Assembly (NCBI RefSeq): GCF_035961655.1
Contig: NZ_CP108393.1
Location: 1,798,001 to 1,862,000 of the forward strand
Direction of reading: 5' to 3'
Source: Streptomyces sp. NBC_01317
GTDB taxonomy: Bacteria > Actinomycetota > Actinomycetes > Streptomycetales > Streptomycetaceae
DNA: 64,000 nucleotides
Part shown: piece after piece, positions 1 through 8,773 of the stretch
How positions within the stretch are numbered: the first letter of the stretch is position 1
Layout: each line of letters opens with the position of its first letter
Position numbers and translations under genes: made by a program
The notes under the pieces: model-generated
Databases searched by the model: none
What the model was told of the DNA's origin: nothing
The model's input: only the letters and a program-made list of their open reading frames with translations

Positions 1-531
1 CGGAGCCAGGAAAAGGGGGCTCCAGGCCCGGCCGAACCCGACGACCACGCACTCGGACGCTCCCGCGGCGGCCTGAGCACAAAGGTCCACCTCGCCAGCG
101 ACAGCCGTGCACGGCCCCTGGCCCTCCGCGTCACCGCAGGCCAGGCAGGCGACGCCCCAGCTTTCGAGACCGTCATGGCCGCCATCCGTGTTCCGCGAAG
201 CGGACCCGGGAGACCGAGGACCCGGCCTGATGCCGTCCTCGCGGACCGCGCGTACTCGTCCCGCGCGATCCGCAGTCACCTCCGCCAACGCGGCATCCAC
301 GCCGTCATCCCCCAGCCGTCCGACCAGATCGGCCACCGTCTGCGGCGAGGCAGTGCCGGCGGCCGACCGCCGTCCTTCGACGCGGAGGCGTACAAGCAGC
401 GCAACTCGGTCGAGCGATGCATCGCCCGGCTCAAGCAGTGGCGCGGCCTGGCCATGCGAACGGACAAGCTCGCCATCGCCTACCAGGCCGCACTCCACCT
501 CGCCGCAATCCTCATCTGGGCCCGGCGATAA
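1..531 (+). CDS. IS5-family transposase, C-terminal part (5' end outside window)
   Basis: The frame is open from base 1 and ends at the TAA at 529-531, so the N-terminal part lies left of the window. The visible 176 residues match the second half of Streptomyces IS5-group DDE transposases: a GGLSTKVHLA segment early on, then ADRAYSS carrying the second catalytic Asp, then NSVERCIARLKQWRGLA carrying the catalytic Glu. The first Asp must be upstream. An internal ATG at 175 exists but is not the true start, because conserved sequence continues upstream of it. Whether the copy is intact cannot be judged. The family assignment is by motif recognition. Confidence 0.8.
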   Translation, partial: RSQEKGAPGPAEPDDHALGRSRGGLSTKVHLASDSRARPLALRVTAGQAGDAPAFETVMAAIRVPRSGPGRPRTRPDAVLADRAYSSRAIRSHLRQRGIHAVIPQPSDQIGHRLRRGSAGGRPPSFDAEAYKQRNSVERCIARLKQWRGLAMRTDKLAIAYQAALHLAAILIWARR

Positions 532-630
532 ACGGCCGTCAGCGACCGAGCTTCCTGCCGGATGGAATTTCCGGTGAGTCTGCCCTAAGGCCGACGCACC
601 CGTCCCGGCGGGAACAAATAGTTCATCATC

Positions 631-678
631 GATCAGAGCCGCCCCAGACCGGTGAAACAGTCCGGGGCGGCTCTGATC
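631..678. terminator. Strong bidirectional hairpin downstream of the transposase
   Basis: Two perfectly complementary 15-base arms (631-645, GATCAGAGCCGCCCC, and 664-678) flank an 18-base loop. The hairpin lies between the plus-strand transposase end and the minus-strand gene ending at 751, as expected for a shared terminator between convergent genes. Confidence 0.65.
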
Positions 679-750
679 CGCGTCACGATTCAGGACAGGA
701 TGCCCGCAATAAAGAAAGGGCCTGCCGCCCTCTCGCAGTGAACGATCGGA

Positions 751-1233
751 CTACTCCCCAACCCGCTCGAAATGCCACCGCTGCGGCGCCTCGCCTTCTG
801 GGAGTACAACCACTTGAGGCCCTGAGCCGCCCCTAAGAAGTTGAATGCCCACTGGCCGCCGCAGGACGGGTTGCGCGAGGAAACTGAACCAGTAGATCGT
901 CCACCCCTGCTCGGAGTCTCCCTCGATCATGAAGTTGGTACCGAGGCCGCCTGCGATGACCGGAACCGCGGACTGGTTCTCCTCGACAAGCTCCACCAGC
1001 GCCCTGTCCTCCAGGAGGGGCCCAACCCCGAGAATATAGGCAGCGTTTCCCACCGGGGGCGGGTGCGGCGCGGACCTCAGCACTGTGAACACCATCGGGG
1101 GGATCAGATTGTCCACGACGTAGCGCTCATTATCGATACGGAGGGTCTGCTCCCCGAGCCTGATCACGTATTCCCCGCCAGGGAGTCCATCTTCCATACT
1201 TCTCACCGATTCAAGTCCGTTGAAATAGAGCAT
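751..1233 (-). CDS. Hypothetical protein, about 160 residues
   Basis: A GC-rich reading frame with normal amino-acid composition and a hydrophobic middle part (residues about 45-125), but no family I recognise. It has no signal peptide or clear membrane segment. The ATG at 1233 has no obvious ribosome-binding site; an in-frame ATG at 1197 preceded by GTGAGAAGT would give 148 residues and may be the true start. Its C-terminus (GEAPQ... FERVGE) reappears in a short decayed frame at 31397-31480, which supports the view that this frame was a real gene family. Function unknown. Confidence 0.5.
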   Translation of the reverse strand: MLYFNGLESVRSMEDGLPGGEYVIRLGEQTLRIDNERYVVDNLIPPMVFTVLRSAPHPPPVGNAAYILGVGPLLEDRALVELVEENQSAVPVIAGGLGTNFMIEGDSEQGWTIYWFSFLAQPVLRRPVGIQLLRGGSGPQVVVLPEGEAPQRWHFERVGE

Positions 1234-1664
1234 GGCCCGCTGTGCACCAATGATCTTCGGGCGCAGAGCAAGACTAGCGCAGCAACCGTGCAGCTATGAG
1301 CGAATCCGATAGAGGTCAACCCGTGCCAGCAAAGCGAAAATCATATGGGCTGCATATCTCATATTCGAAGTACCGCGCGTCACAGGGGGCGCTGGCCAGC
1401 CGATCGACTCATCAAAGAGACAGGCCCTAGACCCGGGTACTGCGATTGCAGGAGTGCACAGGCACAGCGTTCGAACTCCGTTTAGTGGATAGCCTGTTCA
1501 CCCAATGCCCGGCGTACGCGTGCCACGAGATCCATGACCATTAATGTTACGCGCATTTTATGCCGTACTGATACCGTTTGCCGCTCGTCGTCCGGCTCCA
1601 TGACAGGCCGCGCACCCTGGGATCCAGGGATGACGAGAGCACCGAAAGGCTCAGGGGCCTGTCC
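1234..1664. other. Intergenic, no gene seen
   Basis: About 430 bases between two minus-strand genes, noticeably more AT-rich around 1330-1380 and 1530-1565. I see no convincing ORF, RNA or repeat. It may contain the promoter of the gene at 751-1233. Confidence 0.4.
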
Positions 1665-3305
1665 CTAGTCGTGAACGGCGGCGCCGCTGAACCATTCGCG
1701 TGCCACTGCTTCACTACGAGGGCTAAGCGGAGTCACGAAGACGACGGCGAGGCGCCTGATGGCCCGGGAACAGCAGACGTAGAAGAGGTTGCGGGAGCGA
1801 GTGGCCCGTTCCTTGCGGTGGTCGTCTCCGGTGAGCATGCGGTCAACGTTGAACTGGTTCCATGCGCTGTCGTCGATCATGACCACGACGTTCTCGAACT
1901 CGTCGCCCTTGACGCCGTGCTGGGTGGAGAAGGGGGTGAGCTCGTTGCGGTACTGGGTGAGACGGACGACCTCCTGGTATTTGATGGCGCGCAGGCCAGC
2001 CGCGAAGTCGGCGTCTCTTTGGGCACGTTCGTCGAGGTCCTCCGCGCCGATGGTGCGTTCGATGGATTTGACCCTGCCCGGCGGAGTGATCAGCTTGGCG
2101 CGGGTAACGGCGTCGAGGACGTCGCCAACGGTGCCCGTGGCCCGGACGGCGGTGATCTCCTGGAGTATGCCGTTGATCCTGGCTTTGTCCGAGTGCTTGC
2201 GGATGGTGAGGGGCCCTGTGCCGAGCAGGGAGGTGAGGTGGGCGTACTCCTGGACTTCGTAGGCGGCGCACAGCTCCTCGATGCTCTTCATGAACTGGGC
2301 GTAAGGCTCAGTTCCCTCCAGAAGGTCGTCCCTCCCGTGGCTCCCTCGTTTGCTGTAAAGCTGGAGGAGGTTGGGGTAGCCATGAGCGGCTGCGATGCTG
2401 CGGTGCGTGAGGCTCAGGTACTTGACCCCCGTCGCCGGCCAGCCGCAGGTGTCGAGCACTGCCCGGGCCCGCTGGACCGGGTTCTCGTCCTCAGCACCGG
2501 GCAGCTTGAGGATCAGACGGACCTCACCTGCAGTTTTGTCCGTGTCCGGTTGCTGAATCAAGTCTGGTCGGATCTTATTCAGGACGTCAACGATCGGCTT
2601 CGCGCAGCGGTGGTTGCCATGCATGGTGAGCGTGATCAGGTCGTCCCGCTCCAGGGCGCCGACGCCGGTGTTGTAGATCTTCTGCATGGAGTCGCCGAAG
2701 AAGCCGACGGTGCAGGCGGGTCCGGTCGCCGTGGCGATGTGGTCCAAGAGGAGGGTGACGGTGGCGGGGAAGGTGTCCTGGTACTCGTCGACGAAGACCA
2801 CCGGGTAGCGGTGGGCGATGATCCTCGCAAGTTTGGAGTGAGAGCCGATCAGCGCGGATGCGAGCGCGAGGACCTCGTCGTGGGAGATTTTCCCGTCGGC
2901 GAAGCGCCGACCCCGATCGTGGTACTCGATCCGGAGGCCGGAAGCGAGTTCTGCCATGTCCTGGGGGCGCGGCAAGCCTTGGTTGTACTCGATGAGGGCG
3001 TCCAGCAGTTCGCGCTGATGATCTTGGATCAGACTCCACAGGAACTCGTGGATCGTGCCGACGTACACCAGGGGGTCGTCAGCGATGCGCTGCTTGATCT
3101 GGTTCTTGGCCACGTTGGTGTAGGTGATGCAGGCGATCTGCTTACCGGCCTGTTCCAGGGCGGACCGCCGGGTGTCGAGCAAGTAGAGAAGGGCTTCCAC
3201 CAGGGCCGTGGTCTTGCCGGCGCCGGCCCCGGCTTCCACAAGGAAGTTGCTCCGGGCGTCGAGAGCGGCGCGGATACCTTCGCGGACTTCTACCTCATCA
3301 GCCAC
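1665..3305 (-). CDS. gajB: UvrD/Rep-like superfamily 1 helicase, Gabija GajB-like
   Basis: A 546-residue SF1A helicase read from a GTG at 3305, chosen because it gives a start overlapping the upstream gene by 16 bases; the longer open frame to 3551 only shadows that gene. Visible motifs in order: Walker A GAGAGKTTAL near the N-terminus, motif Ia ITYTNVAKNQ, motif II FVDEYQDTF, motif III GFFGDSMQKIY, NHRC, motif V HGVKGDEFENV, and motif VI YVCCSRAIRRL. It follows directly after an OLD-type nuclease, which is the two-gene layout of the Gabija anti-phage system, where GajB senses DNA ends and acts with GajA. The Gabija role is inferred from the pairing. Length is slightly above the roughly 500 residues usual for GajB. 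Confidence 0.82.
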   Translation of the reverse strand: MADEVEVREGIRAALDARSNFLVEAGAGAGKTTALVEALLYLLDTRRSALEQAGKQIACITYTNVAKNQIKQRIADDPLVYVGTIHEFLWSLIQDHQRELLDALIEYNQGLPRPQDMAELASGLRIEYHDRGRRFADGKISHDEVLALASALIGSHSKLARIIAHRYPVVFVDEYQDTFPATVTLLLDHIATATGPACTVGFFGDSMQKIYNTGVGALERDDLITLTMHGNHRCAKPIVDVLNKIRPDLIQQPDTDKTAGEVRLILKLPGAEDENPVQRARAVLDTCGWPATGVKYLSLTHRSIAAAHGYPNLLQLYSKRGSHGRDDLLEGTEPYAQFMKSIEELCAAYEVQEYAHLTSLLGTGPLTIRKHSDKARINGILQEITAVRATGTVGDVLDAVTRAKLITPPGRVKSIERTIGAEDLDERAQRDADFAAGLRAIKYQEVVRLTQYRNELTPFSTQHGVKGDEFENVVVMIDDSAWNQFNVDRMLTGDDHRKERATRSRNLFYVCCSRAIRRLAVVFVTPLSPRSEAVAREWFSGAAVHD

Positions 3306-5296
3306 TGCAGGCCTTCCCGGATATAGCGAGGGACCGTCCAGCCCTCCGTGATGACCATGTCGAACGCGAAGTCGGTTTTCTTGCGGCTCAGTCGCTCGGC
3401 GATGGAGAAGGCGGCGGCAGCGATGGCCTCGGGGCTCGGCATGATGCCAACCTCGCTGGTGAAGGCGTTCTTCAGGGCCAGGGTGCCCAGGTTGCGGGCG
3501 AACATGTCGGCGTTGGCAATGATCATGGCGTCCTCGAAGCTGCGTCCGCACGGCCCCCCGTCCGCTTCCGGCACCTCGTAGGCGACGCGTACGTTCCCGC
3601 AGACTTTCGCCCCTGCCGGAGCCTGCAGAAGCGCCTTGACCTCACTGAGCTTCGGCATCCAATCCTTGAGGGTGGCATTGGAGGTGAGGGCGCCGCCAGT
3701 GTCGGGCGCGCAACGTTTTTTGGTGGCGGGGTCTACCGAGTCGAGGTCGGTGATTACCAGAGCCGGGACGCCGAGGAACTCCAGGAGAGTCTTGAACCGG
3801 GCGGCGTATGCATCGCCGACCTCAATGATCGAGATGTACTGGTTTGCCAATTCCGGCGCACACTTGCTGATCATGGCGCGGAGGAGGAGCCGTTCAGCGG
3901 TCCCCTCGATCAAAATGATGCGGTCGGCGAAGAACATGTCGCAGCGGTGCGTATGCATGTACTGGGCGAGGAACTGAAGGGTCGTCTTCCCGTTGGTCTG
4001 CTGCTTGGTGGCGTGCTCGAAGTCGGAGAGGTCCTTGACCTTAAGGGTGGGGCCGTTGGAGTCGAAATAGCGCACGGCACCAAAACCGCTACTCGCGACA
4101 ATGTGCGAGGAATGGGTGGTCAGGACCGCCTGGACGGCCCACTCTTCTCTCTCCAAGAGGCGGTTAATGTTGCTGATGAAGACTTCCTGCATCTGGGGGT
4201 GCAGGTGGGCTTCGGGTTCCTCAATGAAGAGCAGCTGCAGGGCCGGCCGGGGCTTCAAGCGCAGGTAGGCGTGGTAAAAGCCGATGACCTGGACCACGGT
4301 GCTGATGAGCTTGCTGTAGCCGAGGCCGTTGTGGCCCTCAGGCAGCGGATGGTCGCTCCCAGGCGAGGCGTACTGGATGCGGGTGCTGCCGCGGAGAATA
4401 TCCCCAGACTCGATCAGCGAGATGATCTCCGGCGTTTGCAGCGGAGCGATAGTACCCACGCCGAAGGTGCGCAGTTCGTCGAGGATGGGTCGGAACAACA
4501 GGTCGTAGTTGGTGTCGATACTCTTCGAAGCGACGGCCAGCGCCTGCTCGATGCCCTCGATGTTCTGATTGCGTTCCTCGTCGGCGCTGTTCGCTTTGTA
4601 GAAGGTCTCGAAGGTCTTGGACAGCGTGCGGGCCCGGTCCGCAGGGACGTCGTCGATACGGGGCTGGGCGTGGATGGACTTTACCGACAGCACCCTGCGC
4701 GCCGCAGCGGGCGTGATCTCCCGGCGGACGTTCGGGTCCAGGGCAGAGACCGCCCAGTAGGATGGGGCGTAGAACGTGGAAAAGTTCTTGCGGAGGAACT
4801 TGCCCCAGTCGAAGGCCGGTCCTTGCCGGGCCAGGGCAGCGTCCGCCTGCTCGAGGAGGTCACGCGGCCGCTTCACACTTAGGACTGCCTCGAGCCGGGC
4901 CTCCAAGCAGTCCTCGCCCAGGTCCAGGATGATCCCGGACAGCAAAGCGAGGTCGTCCTCTACGGTGTAGGCGATGACGACCTGCAGACTGATGGCTGGG
5001 ATGAGTTCTTCCGCTGCCTTCAACTGCTCTTCGCGGGTCTCGCTGCTGTCCTCCGGCACCGCCCGGGCCGTGCGGTAAGCCTCCACGGCCGACTTGATCC
5101 CCTTGATCCTGCTGACGGACAGGTCCTCCAGGACGAACTTGGTGTCGTCGCTGCCGAAGAACTTGTCGAAGAGGTTGGCGAAGGACGTCTTGCCGCTGTT
5201 GTTCCGGCCCACTACGAGCGTGGCCTTCTTGTCGATCTTCACCTCTACGTCCTGCAACACGCGGAAGTTCGTCACTTTGGCACAGGTCAGCTGCAC
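3290..5296 (-). CDS. gajA: OLD-family ATPase/TOPRIM nuclease, Gabija GajA-like
   Basis: A 668-residue protein starting at GTG 5296 (GGGAG upstream). The N-terminal ABC-type ATPase half shows Walker A GRNNSGKTS at about residues 30-38 and Walker B with signature FIEEPEAHLHPQ. The C-terminal half carries a TOPRIM nuclease domain: catalytic Glu in ILIEGTAERLLL and the acidic pair in VITDLDSVD. This is the architecture of class 2 OLD nucleases, which are encoded with a UvrD-like helicase. The downstream helicase gene overlaps it by 16 bases, so they are almost certainly cotranscribed and act together, consistent with Gabija defence. It is longer than typical GajA (about 580 residues), with the extra length in the linker and C-terminal regions. 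Confidence 0.83.
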   Translation of the reverse strand: MQLTCAKVTNFRVLQDVEVKIDKKATLVVGRNNSGKTSFANLFDKFFGSDDTKFVLEDLSVSRIKGIKSAVEAYRTARAVPEDSSETREEQLKAAEELIPAISLQVVIAYTVEDDLALLSGIILDLGEDCLEARLEAVLSVKRPRDLLEQADAALARQGPAFDWGKFLRKNFSTFYAPSYWAVSALDPNVRREITPAAARRVLSVKSIHAQPRIDDVPADRARTLSKTFETFYKANSADEERNQNIEGIEQALAVASKSIDTNYDLLFRPILDELRTFGVGTIAPLQTPEIISLIESGDILRGSTRIQYASPGSDHPLPEGHNGLGYSKLISTVVQVIGFYHAYLRLKPRPALQLLFIEEPEAHLHPQMQEVFISNINRLLEREEWAVQAVLTTHSSHIVASSGFGAVRYFDSNGPTLKVKDLSDFEHATKQQTNGKTTLQFLAQYMHTHRCDMFFADRIILIEGTAERLLLRAMISKCAPELANQYISIIEVGDAYAARFKTLLEFLGVPALVITDLDSVDPATKKRCAPDTGGALTSNATLKDWMPKLSEVKALLQAPAGAKVCGNVRVAYEVPEADGGPCGRSFEDAMIIANADMFARNLGTLALKNAFTSEVGIMPSPEAIAAAAFSIAERLSRKKTDFAFDMVITEGWTVPRYIREGLQWLMR

Positions 5297-5846
5297 TGGC
5301 TCTCCCGAGGTATTCCACCCCTAGCCTGCCGCACCGGCCCAACAGGCACACCGATTTGATGCAGTATCAGCTACACCACGGGCCCAGATCCGCACTTCGC
5401 TAAAAGTGGATCATTCGTTCGATTACTCAGGTGCTTCACCCAGACTGAAGCCGGCGGGCGGAGGCCGGTGCAACTGCGGCGGCGGAGCCATGCCTGAGCG
5501 CCCAGACGATGGGCCGCCCGCCGTAACAGACGAGGGAGAGCCATAGAGATCAAGGGGGCGGGCGGACTCGTACGACGCAGCGGCCGGCGGCGCACTTCAC
5601 TGCGGGAGGGTATGGCACGGGCAGCTGCCAGAACGGCACAAGCCCGAGATCGCCAAGCCCAGGTCACGGACAACCCAACTTGCCCCAGGACTCGGACGCC
5701 CCGCAAGAATTCTGACGTTTCATCACGCACAGCTGGCCACCGGCTGTCCACCGGAGGCATCTCGCACCAGATGAATTCCGCAGCACGGCCGATCAAAACA
5801 GCAGTTCACAGCCTTGCGACCACCCATCGGCGACTGCGAGTAAACC

Positions 5847-5878
5847 TGTGACCTACGCATTGCGATGCGTAGGTCACA
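5847..5878. repeat. Perfect 14-bp inverted repeat
   Basis: Arms TGTGACCTACGCAT (5847-5860) and its exact complement (5865-5878) are separated by four bases. The arm sequence GACCTACGCATT recurs in the nearby tRNA-Thr fragment (around 5989-6000 region), which suggests a link with the recombination site rather than a simple terminator. No T-run follows. Confidence 0.6.
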
Positions 5879-5955
5879 CATGCCCGATTCACCCGGAATT
5901 CAAGGTCAACCAAAACAAGAAACACCAGGTCAGAGGCCTGACTTGGGGTTCACCT

Positions 5956-6000
5956 TGGAGCCGCCTTCGGGATTCGAACCCGAGACCTACGCATTACGAG
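5956..6000 (-). other. 3' fragment of a tRNA-Thr(CGU) gene; probable att scar
   Basis: Read on the minus strand the sequence runs from the anticodon loop (CTCGTAA, anticodon CGU) through the variable loop, a complete T arm (TCGGGTTCGAATCCCGA), the acceptor strand AGGCGGC and an encoded CCA. Upstream of the anticodon loop the match stops: the 5' half of the anticodon stem, D arm and acceptor 5' strand are absent. A tRNA 3' half starting in the anticodon loop is what a tyrosine integrase leaves at the far end of an inserted element. By orientation the element and the rebuilt tRNA would lie to the right, but I see no intact tRNA-Thr in this window. Confidence 0.75.
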
Positions 6001-6587
6001 ACCGTGAGCCATCATGTTGCGTGCTGCCTCGTCGTGCTGACTGGTGCTGTTCTGCCTGATCAGAGCACGTGCGGCTTGATCGCCTGTGCGGCCTCGTGTT
6101 ACGTCGTCCAAAGGCATCCGGCCACCGGCTGGCCACCGGAGGCGACAAGAAGAACTACAGCACGGGTTGTGCGTCTTCCACAGTGCCTTCAGTGATCGGT
6201 TCCACTCCCTGCGGAAACGCGACCAAAGGTGTTCCAACCGTAGCCGGTAGGTGCCGCGTTGATGGGAGGCGGCCACCGCCCGCAGGCTCGCGCCCGCTGA
6301 CTGACCGCTCCGCCGCCGGTTCTGGCGACGCCGGTTGAGACCAAGGACTCCTCCTTCATTCCCTGACCTCGACTGAAGGCACGGCGCCAGTACTCGTCTT
6401 CCCCGGGCGGCTGGACGCTGACGCCCCCGAACTTGTCGCTGCTGCACCGCCAGAGCTCTCGTCACCGTGCGTCATGCTGGGCGAGTGTGGTGCACCATCC
6501 CAGGACAGGCAGCTCCTCTCCGGCCTGGAATACCCCTCCACCGGTTTCGATTGCTTCCCTTGTACTGATCGTGGAGGGGGGACGCTG

Positions 6588-7511
6588 ATGGCCGACTTGA
6601 TGATGTTCCGACAGGATGCCAACGGTCGGAATGTCGAGCTTCGGGGTTCAACGGTGGCGCTGGAGGCGGAGCTGCAGCGCCGGGTCGAAGGCAACATGGA
6701 GATGATGCTCGGCATCCGTTTCCTGGCGTCGGAGTACCCGACGGGGCCGTGGCACCGGGGTCGGATCGACACCCTGGGCTTGGACGAGAATGGCGCTCCG
6801 GTGGTCGTGGAGTACAAGAAGACGGCGGACAGTGGGGTCCTGCCCCAGGCCGCTTCGTACCTGTCCTGGCTGTGCACAGCACGTCACGAGTTCGAGGCGC
6901 TGGTCAAGGAGCGGCTGGGTTCCGAGGCGGTCGAGGAGATCGACTGGCGGAATGCGCGGGCGGTGTGCATCGCGGGCGACTTCTCGCGCCATGACCGGGT
7001 GGCGGTGTACGAGAACCGCAGACGGATCGACCTGGTGCGCTACCGGGTCTTCGACGGGGGCCTGTTGAGCCTGCTGCTGATCGAGTCCTCACCCGCGTCT
7101 CCCAGCCCGGGGCCGGCACGTCGGCGCAGCCGGGTGGGGCAGTCGGCGGGCCTCGTCGGTGAGAGGTCTCGGGCTGTGCCGGACGGTGCTCCCGAGGGTC
7201 TGCGGGATCTGTACGGAGAGTTGGACGAGGCGTTGACCGCGTGGGGCGAGGTAGAGGTGGCTCAGCTTGCCCACTACATCGCGTACCGGCGGATGGTGAA
7301 CCGCGCTTCGGTGCTCTTCCGTCCGTCGTACGGGGTGATCCTGGTGTATCTCACTCTCGACCCGGACACGGTCGAGCTGGAGGAGGGATTCACGCGCGAC
7401 ATGCGCGGTATCGGCCACCTCGGGACGGGTGACCTGGAGGTACGGCTCTCGTCGGCGGCTGACCTGGATAAGGCGGGACCGCTGATCCGCCGCGCATTCG
7501 AGGCAGCCTGA
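6588..7511 (+). CDS. DUF5655 protein with N-terminal PD-(D/E)XK-like nuclease domain
   Basis: 307 residues from ATG 6588, which follows the ribosome site GTGGAGGGGGG; the longer frame to 6474 is not needed. The N-terminal half resembles restriction-endonuclease-fold proteins: RIDTLGLDENG followed by VVVEYKK gives the D...ExK pattern. The C-terminal 110 residues (LRDLYGELDEAL onward, with LEEGFTRDMRGIGH and GTGDLEV) match DUF5655. The two halves are joined by a Ser/Pro/Arg-rich linker. The family occurs widely as single genes in bacteria; a DNA-processing or defence role is plausible but unproven. It is monocistronic here. Confidence 0.72.
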   Translation: MADLMMFRQDANGRNVELRGSTVALEAELQRRVEGNMEMMLGIRFLASEYPTGPWHRGRIDTLGLDENGAPVVVEYKKTADSGVLPQAASYLSWLCTARHEFEALVKERLGSEAVEEIDWRNARAVCIAGDFSRHDRVAVYENRRRIDLVRYRVFDGGLLSLLLIESSPASPSPGPARRRSRVGQSAGLVGERSRAVPDGAPEGLRDLYGELDEALTAWGEVEVAQLAHYIAYRRMVNRASVLFRPSYGVILVYLTLDPDTVELEEGFTRDMRGIGHLGTGDLEVRLSSAADLDKAGPLIRRAFEAA

Positions 7512-7974
7512 GCTACGAAGCCGGGACGGTCGGTGGCCTGCTGCGGGGCCGCGGCGTCTCACACCTCAAGGAGCACGTCTTCGAGCTGTGCCGTGCTCGG
7601 CCAGATGCCGCCGACCACCGCGTGTCCACCGCGCTTCGGCCGTGGTCGGCGATAGTTTGTGTGTCTCCGGGCCCTGCCGGTTCCCGTCACGGTACGGCTG
7701 GTGGATGGTGCCGCGCTTGCCGTGGCACACGTCCCGGGCCGGCTTGTGGCGGGACTCCTGCCCAGTGAGCTGCCGGTTCATCTGCCGGCGGTAGGTGTCG
7801 TCGACCGGGTCGACCATCCGCAGCATTGCGTGGAATCTGTTTTGTCAACCCGGCGTGCTGGGGCGAGTTCACACTTCAGGCTGATGGGTGGTAGTGCGGT
7901 CGATCAGCGAGGCGATGCCGGGCGGCCCTGAAATCCGCACCTCGCGGATCGGCTGACCTGGTTGGATGGGCGGC
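7512..7974. other. Intergenic with a transposase scrap
   Basis: About 460 bases. Apart from the Tn3-family remnant at 7683-7826 I see no gene. The segment 7840-7965 has no coding signal. Confidence 0.4.
7683..7826 (-). pseudogene. Tn3-family transposase remnant (C-terminal fragment)
   Basis: About 48 residues on the minus strand (LLRMVDPVDDTYRRQM... RQLTGQESRHK... RGTIHQPYRDG) match the conserved C-terminal region of Tn3-type TnpA transposases, the area with DxxYRRxxxRQLxxGE. Nothing upstream or downstream continues the gene, and no ends of a transposon are visible, so this is a decayed fragment. Confidence 0.65.
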
Positions 7975-8622
7975 ATGAACGGTACTCAGTCCATAGGCAC
8001 CCCTTGGGGTATATCCGTGTTCGGCACGGCGAGCGTGGATGCCACGCCGGATGTAGCCCGACTTCGCGTCGCCATCAAGCAGACGAGGCAGAAGCCGGGT
8101 GAGTCGTTCGAGGTCACGCGAGGCAGCGTCAACCAGATCCGGGAGGTGCTGCGCGGCCACGGAGTCCCCGACACTGCCGTGTCCACGTCGCGCCTAGACC
8201 TGAAGTCCTCATGGAATTTCGGCAATGAGCGCACGTTCCTCGGCTACGAGTGCACGGCCTCGTTCGTGATCGAGTTGCGGGAGCTGGACATCCTGGAGAC
8301 CGTGCTCGTGGACGTTGTCGAGGCCGGGGCGAACCAGGTCGACGGTGTCGAGTTCGATGTGAGTACCAAGCAGGAACTTCGCGCCCAGGCGCGCGCGGCC
8401 GCGGTAGCCGCTGCCCGTGAGAAGGCGGCCCTGTATGCGGATGCTGCCGATGTCCGGCTTGGCCCCGTCATCCACATCAAGGACGTGGACTCCGATCAGT
8501 TGCAGAACTCCTACCGCGGGCACCGCCAAGCCGGCGGGGCCGGGGGCGAGGGCGACCTCGCCCCCGGCAAGATCAGTGTCACCGCGGGCGTGGTGATCGG
8601 GTTCTCGATCATCAGCGGCTGA
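7975..8622 (+). CDS. SIMPL-domain (DUF541) protein
   Basis: 215 residues from ATG 7975; an ATG nine bases upstream at 7966 is equally possible, as neither has a strong ribosome site. The sequence fits the SIMPL/DUF541 family: the opening ISVFGTASVDATPDVARLRV, central RLDLKSSW and LGYECTASFVIELREL, then DGVEFDVST and the Ala-rich helix with AREKAALYADA. Family members are usually secreted or periplasmic with unknown biochemical role; this one lacks a signal peptide, as do several actinobacterial members. A Gly-rich insert (GGAGGEGD) lies before the last strand. A hairpin terminator follows at once, so the gene is monocistronic. Confidence 0.8.
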   Translation: MNGTQSIGTPWGISVFGTASVDATPDVARLRVAIKQTRQKPGESFEVTRGSVNQIREVLRGHGVPDTAVSTSRLDLKSSWNFGNERTFLGYECTASFVIELRELDILETVLVDVVEAGANQVDGVEFDVSTKQELRAQARAAAVAAAREKAALYADAADVRLGPVIHIKDVDSDQLQNSYRGHRQAGGAGGEGDLAPGKISVTAGVVIGFSIISG

Positions 8623-8633
8623 CAACACGCACA

Positions 8634-8670
8634 GTGGCCCGGTGCCCGGCCACGAGCGCGGCCGGGCCAC
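8634..8670. terminator. Hairpin terminator after the SIMPL gene
   Basis: GTGGCCCGG (8634-8642) pairs with CCGGGCCAC (8662-8670), with further GC pairing inside the loop. It starts 11 bases after the stop codon at 8622. Confidence 0.6.
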
Positions 8671-8773
8671 CATGCCTCCTGTTTGCGGAGGGGAAGGAAG
8701 GCTGGCCCCGAAGCCGGCCCGGTTGCCAGCCTGACCTGCAATCACTCTGCTTGACCTGCGAAAAAAGAAGCAC

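Larger units (their letters stand above)
5297..6587. other. Long non-coding interval holding attachment-site-like sequences
   Basis: About 1.3 kb with no convincing gene; frames here have unstable composition. It contains a perfect inverted repeat at 5847-5878 and a tRNA-Thr 3' fragment at 5956-6000 (separate entries). A segment around 5735-5756 resembles one at 6120-6142 (both contain ccggctg.ccaccggagg), so part of the interval may be duplicated. The promoter of gajA probably lies at its left edge. Confidence 0.4.

Noticed and set aside
1578..3326. 582-residue plus-strand frame opposite gajB
   Set aside because: Antisense shadow of a gene with clear helicase motifs; high GC opens the opposite frame.
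5371..5796. 141-residue minus-strand frame in the interval after gajA
   Set aside because: Arg/Ala-rich with no ribosome site or conserved pattern; the interval looks non-coding.
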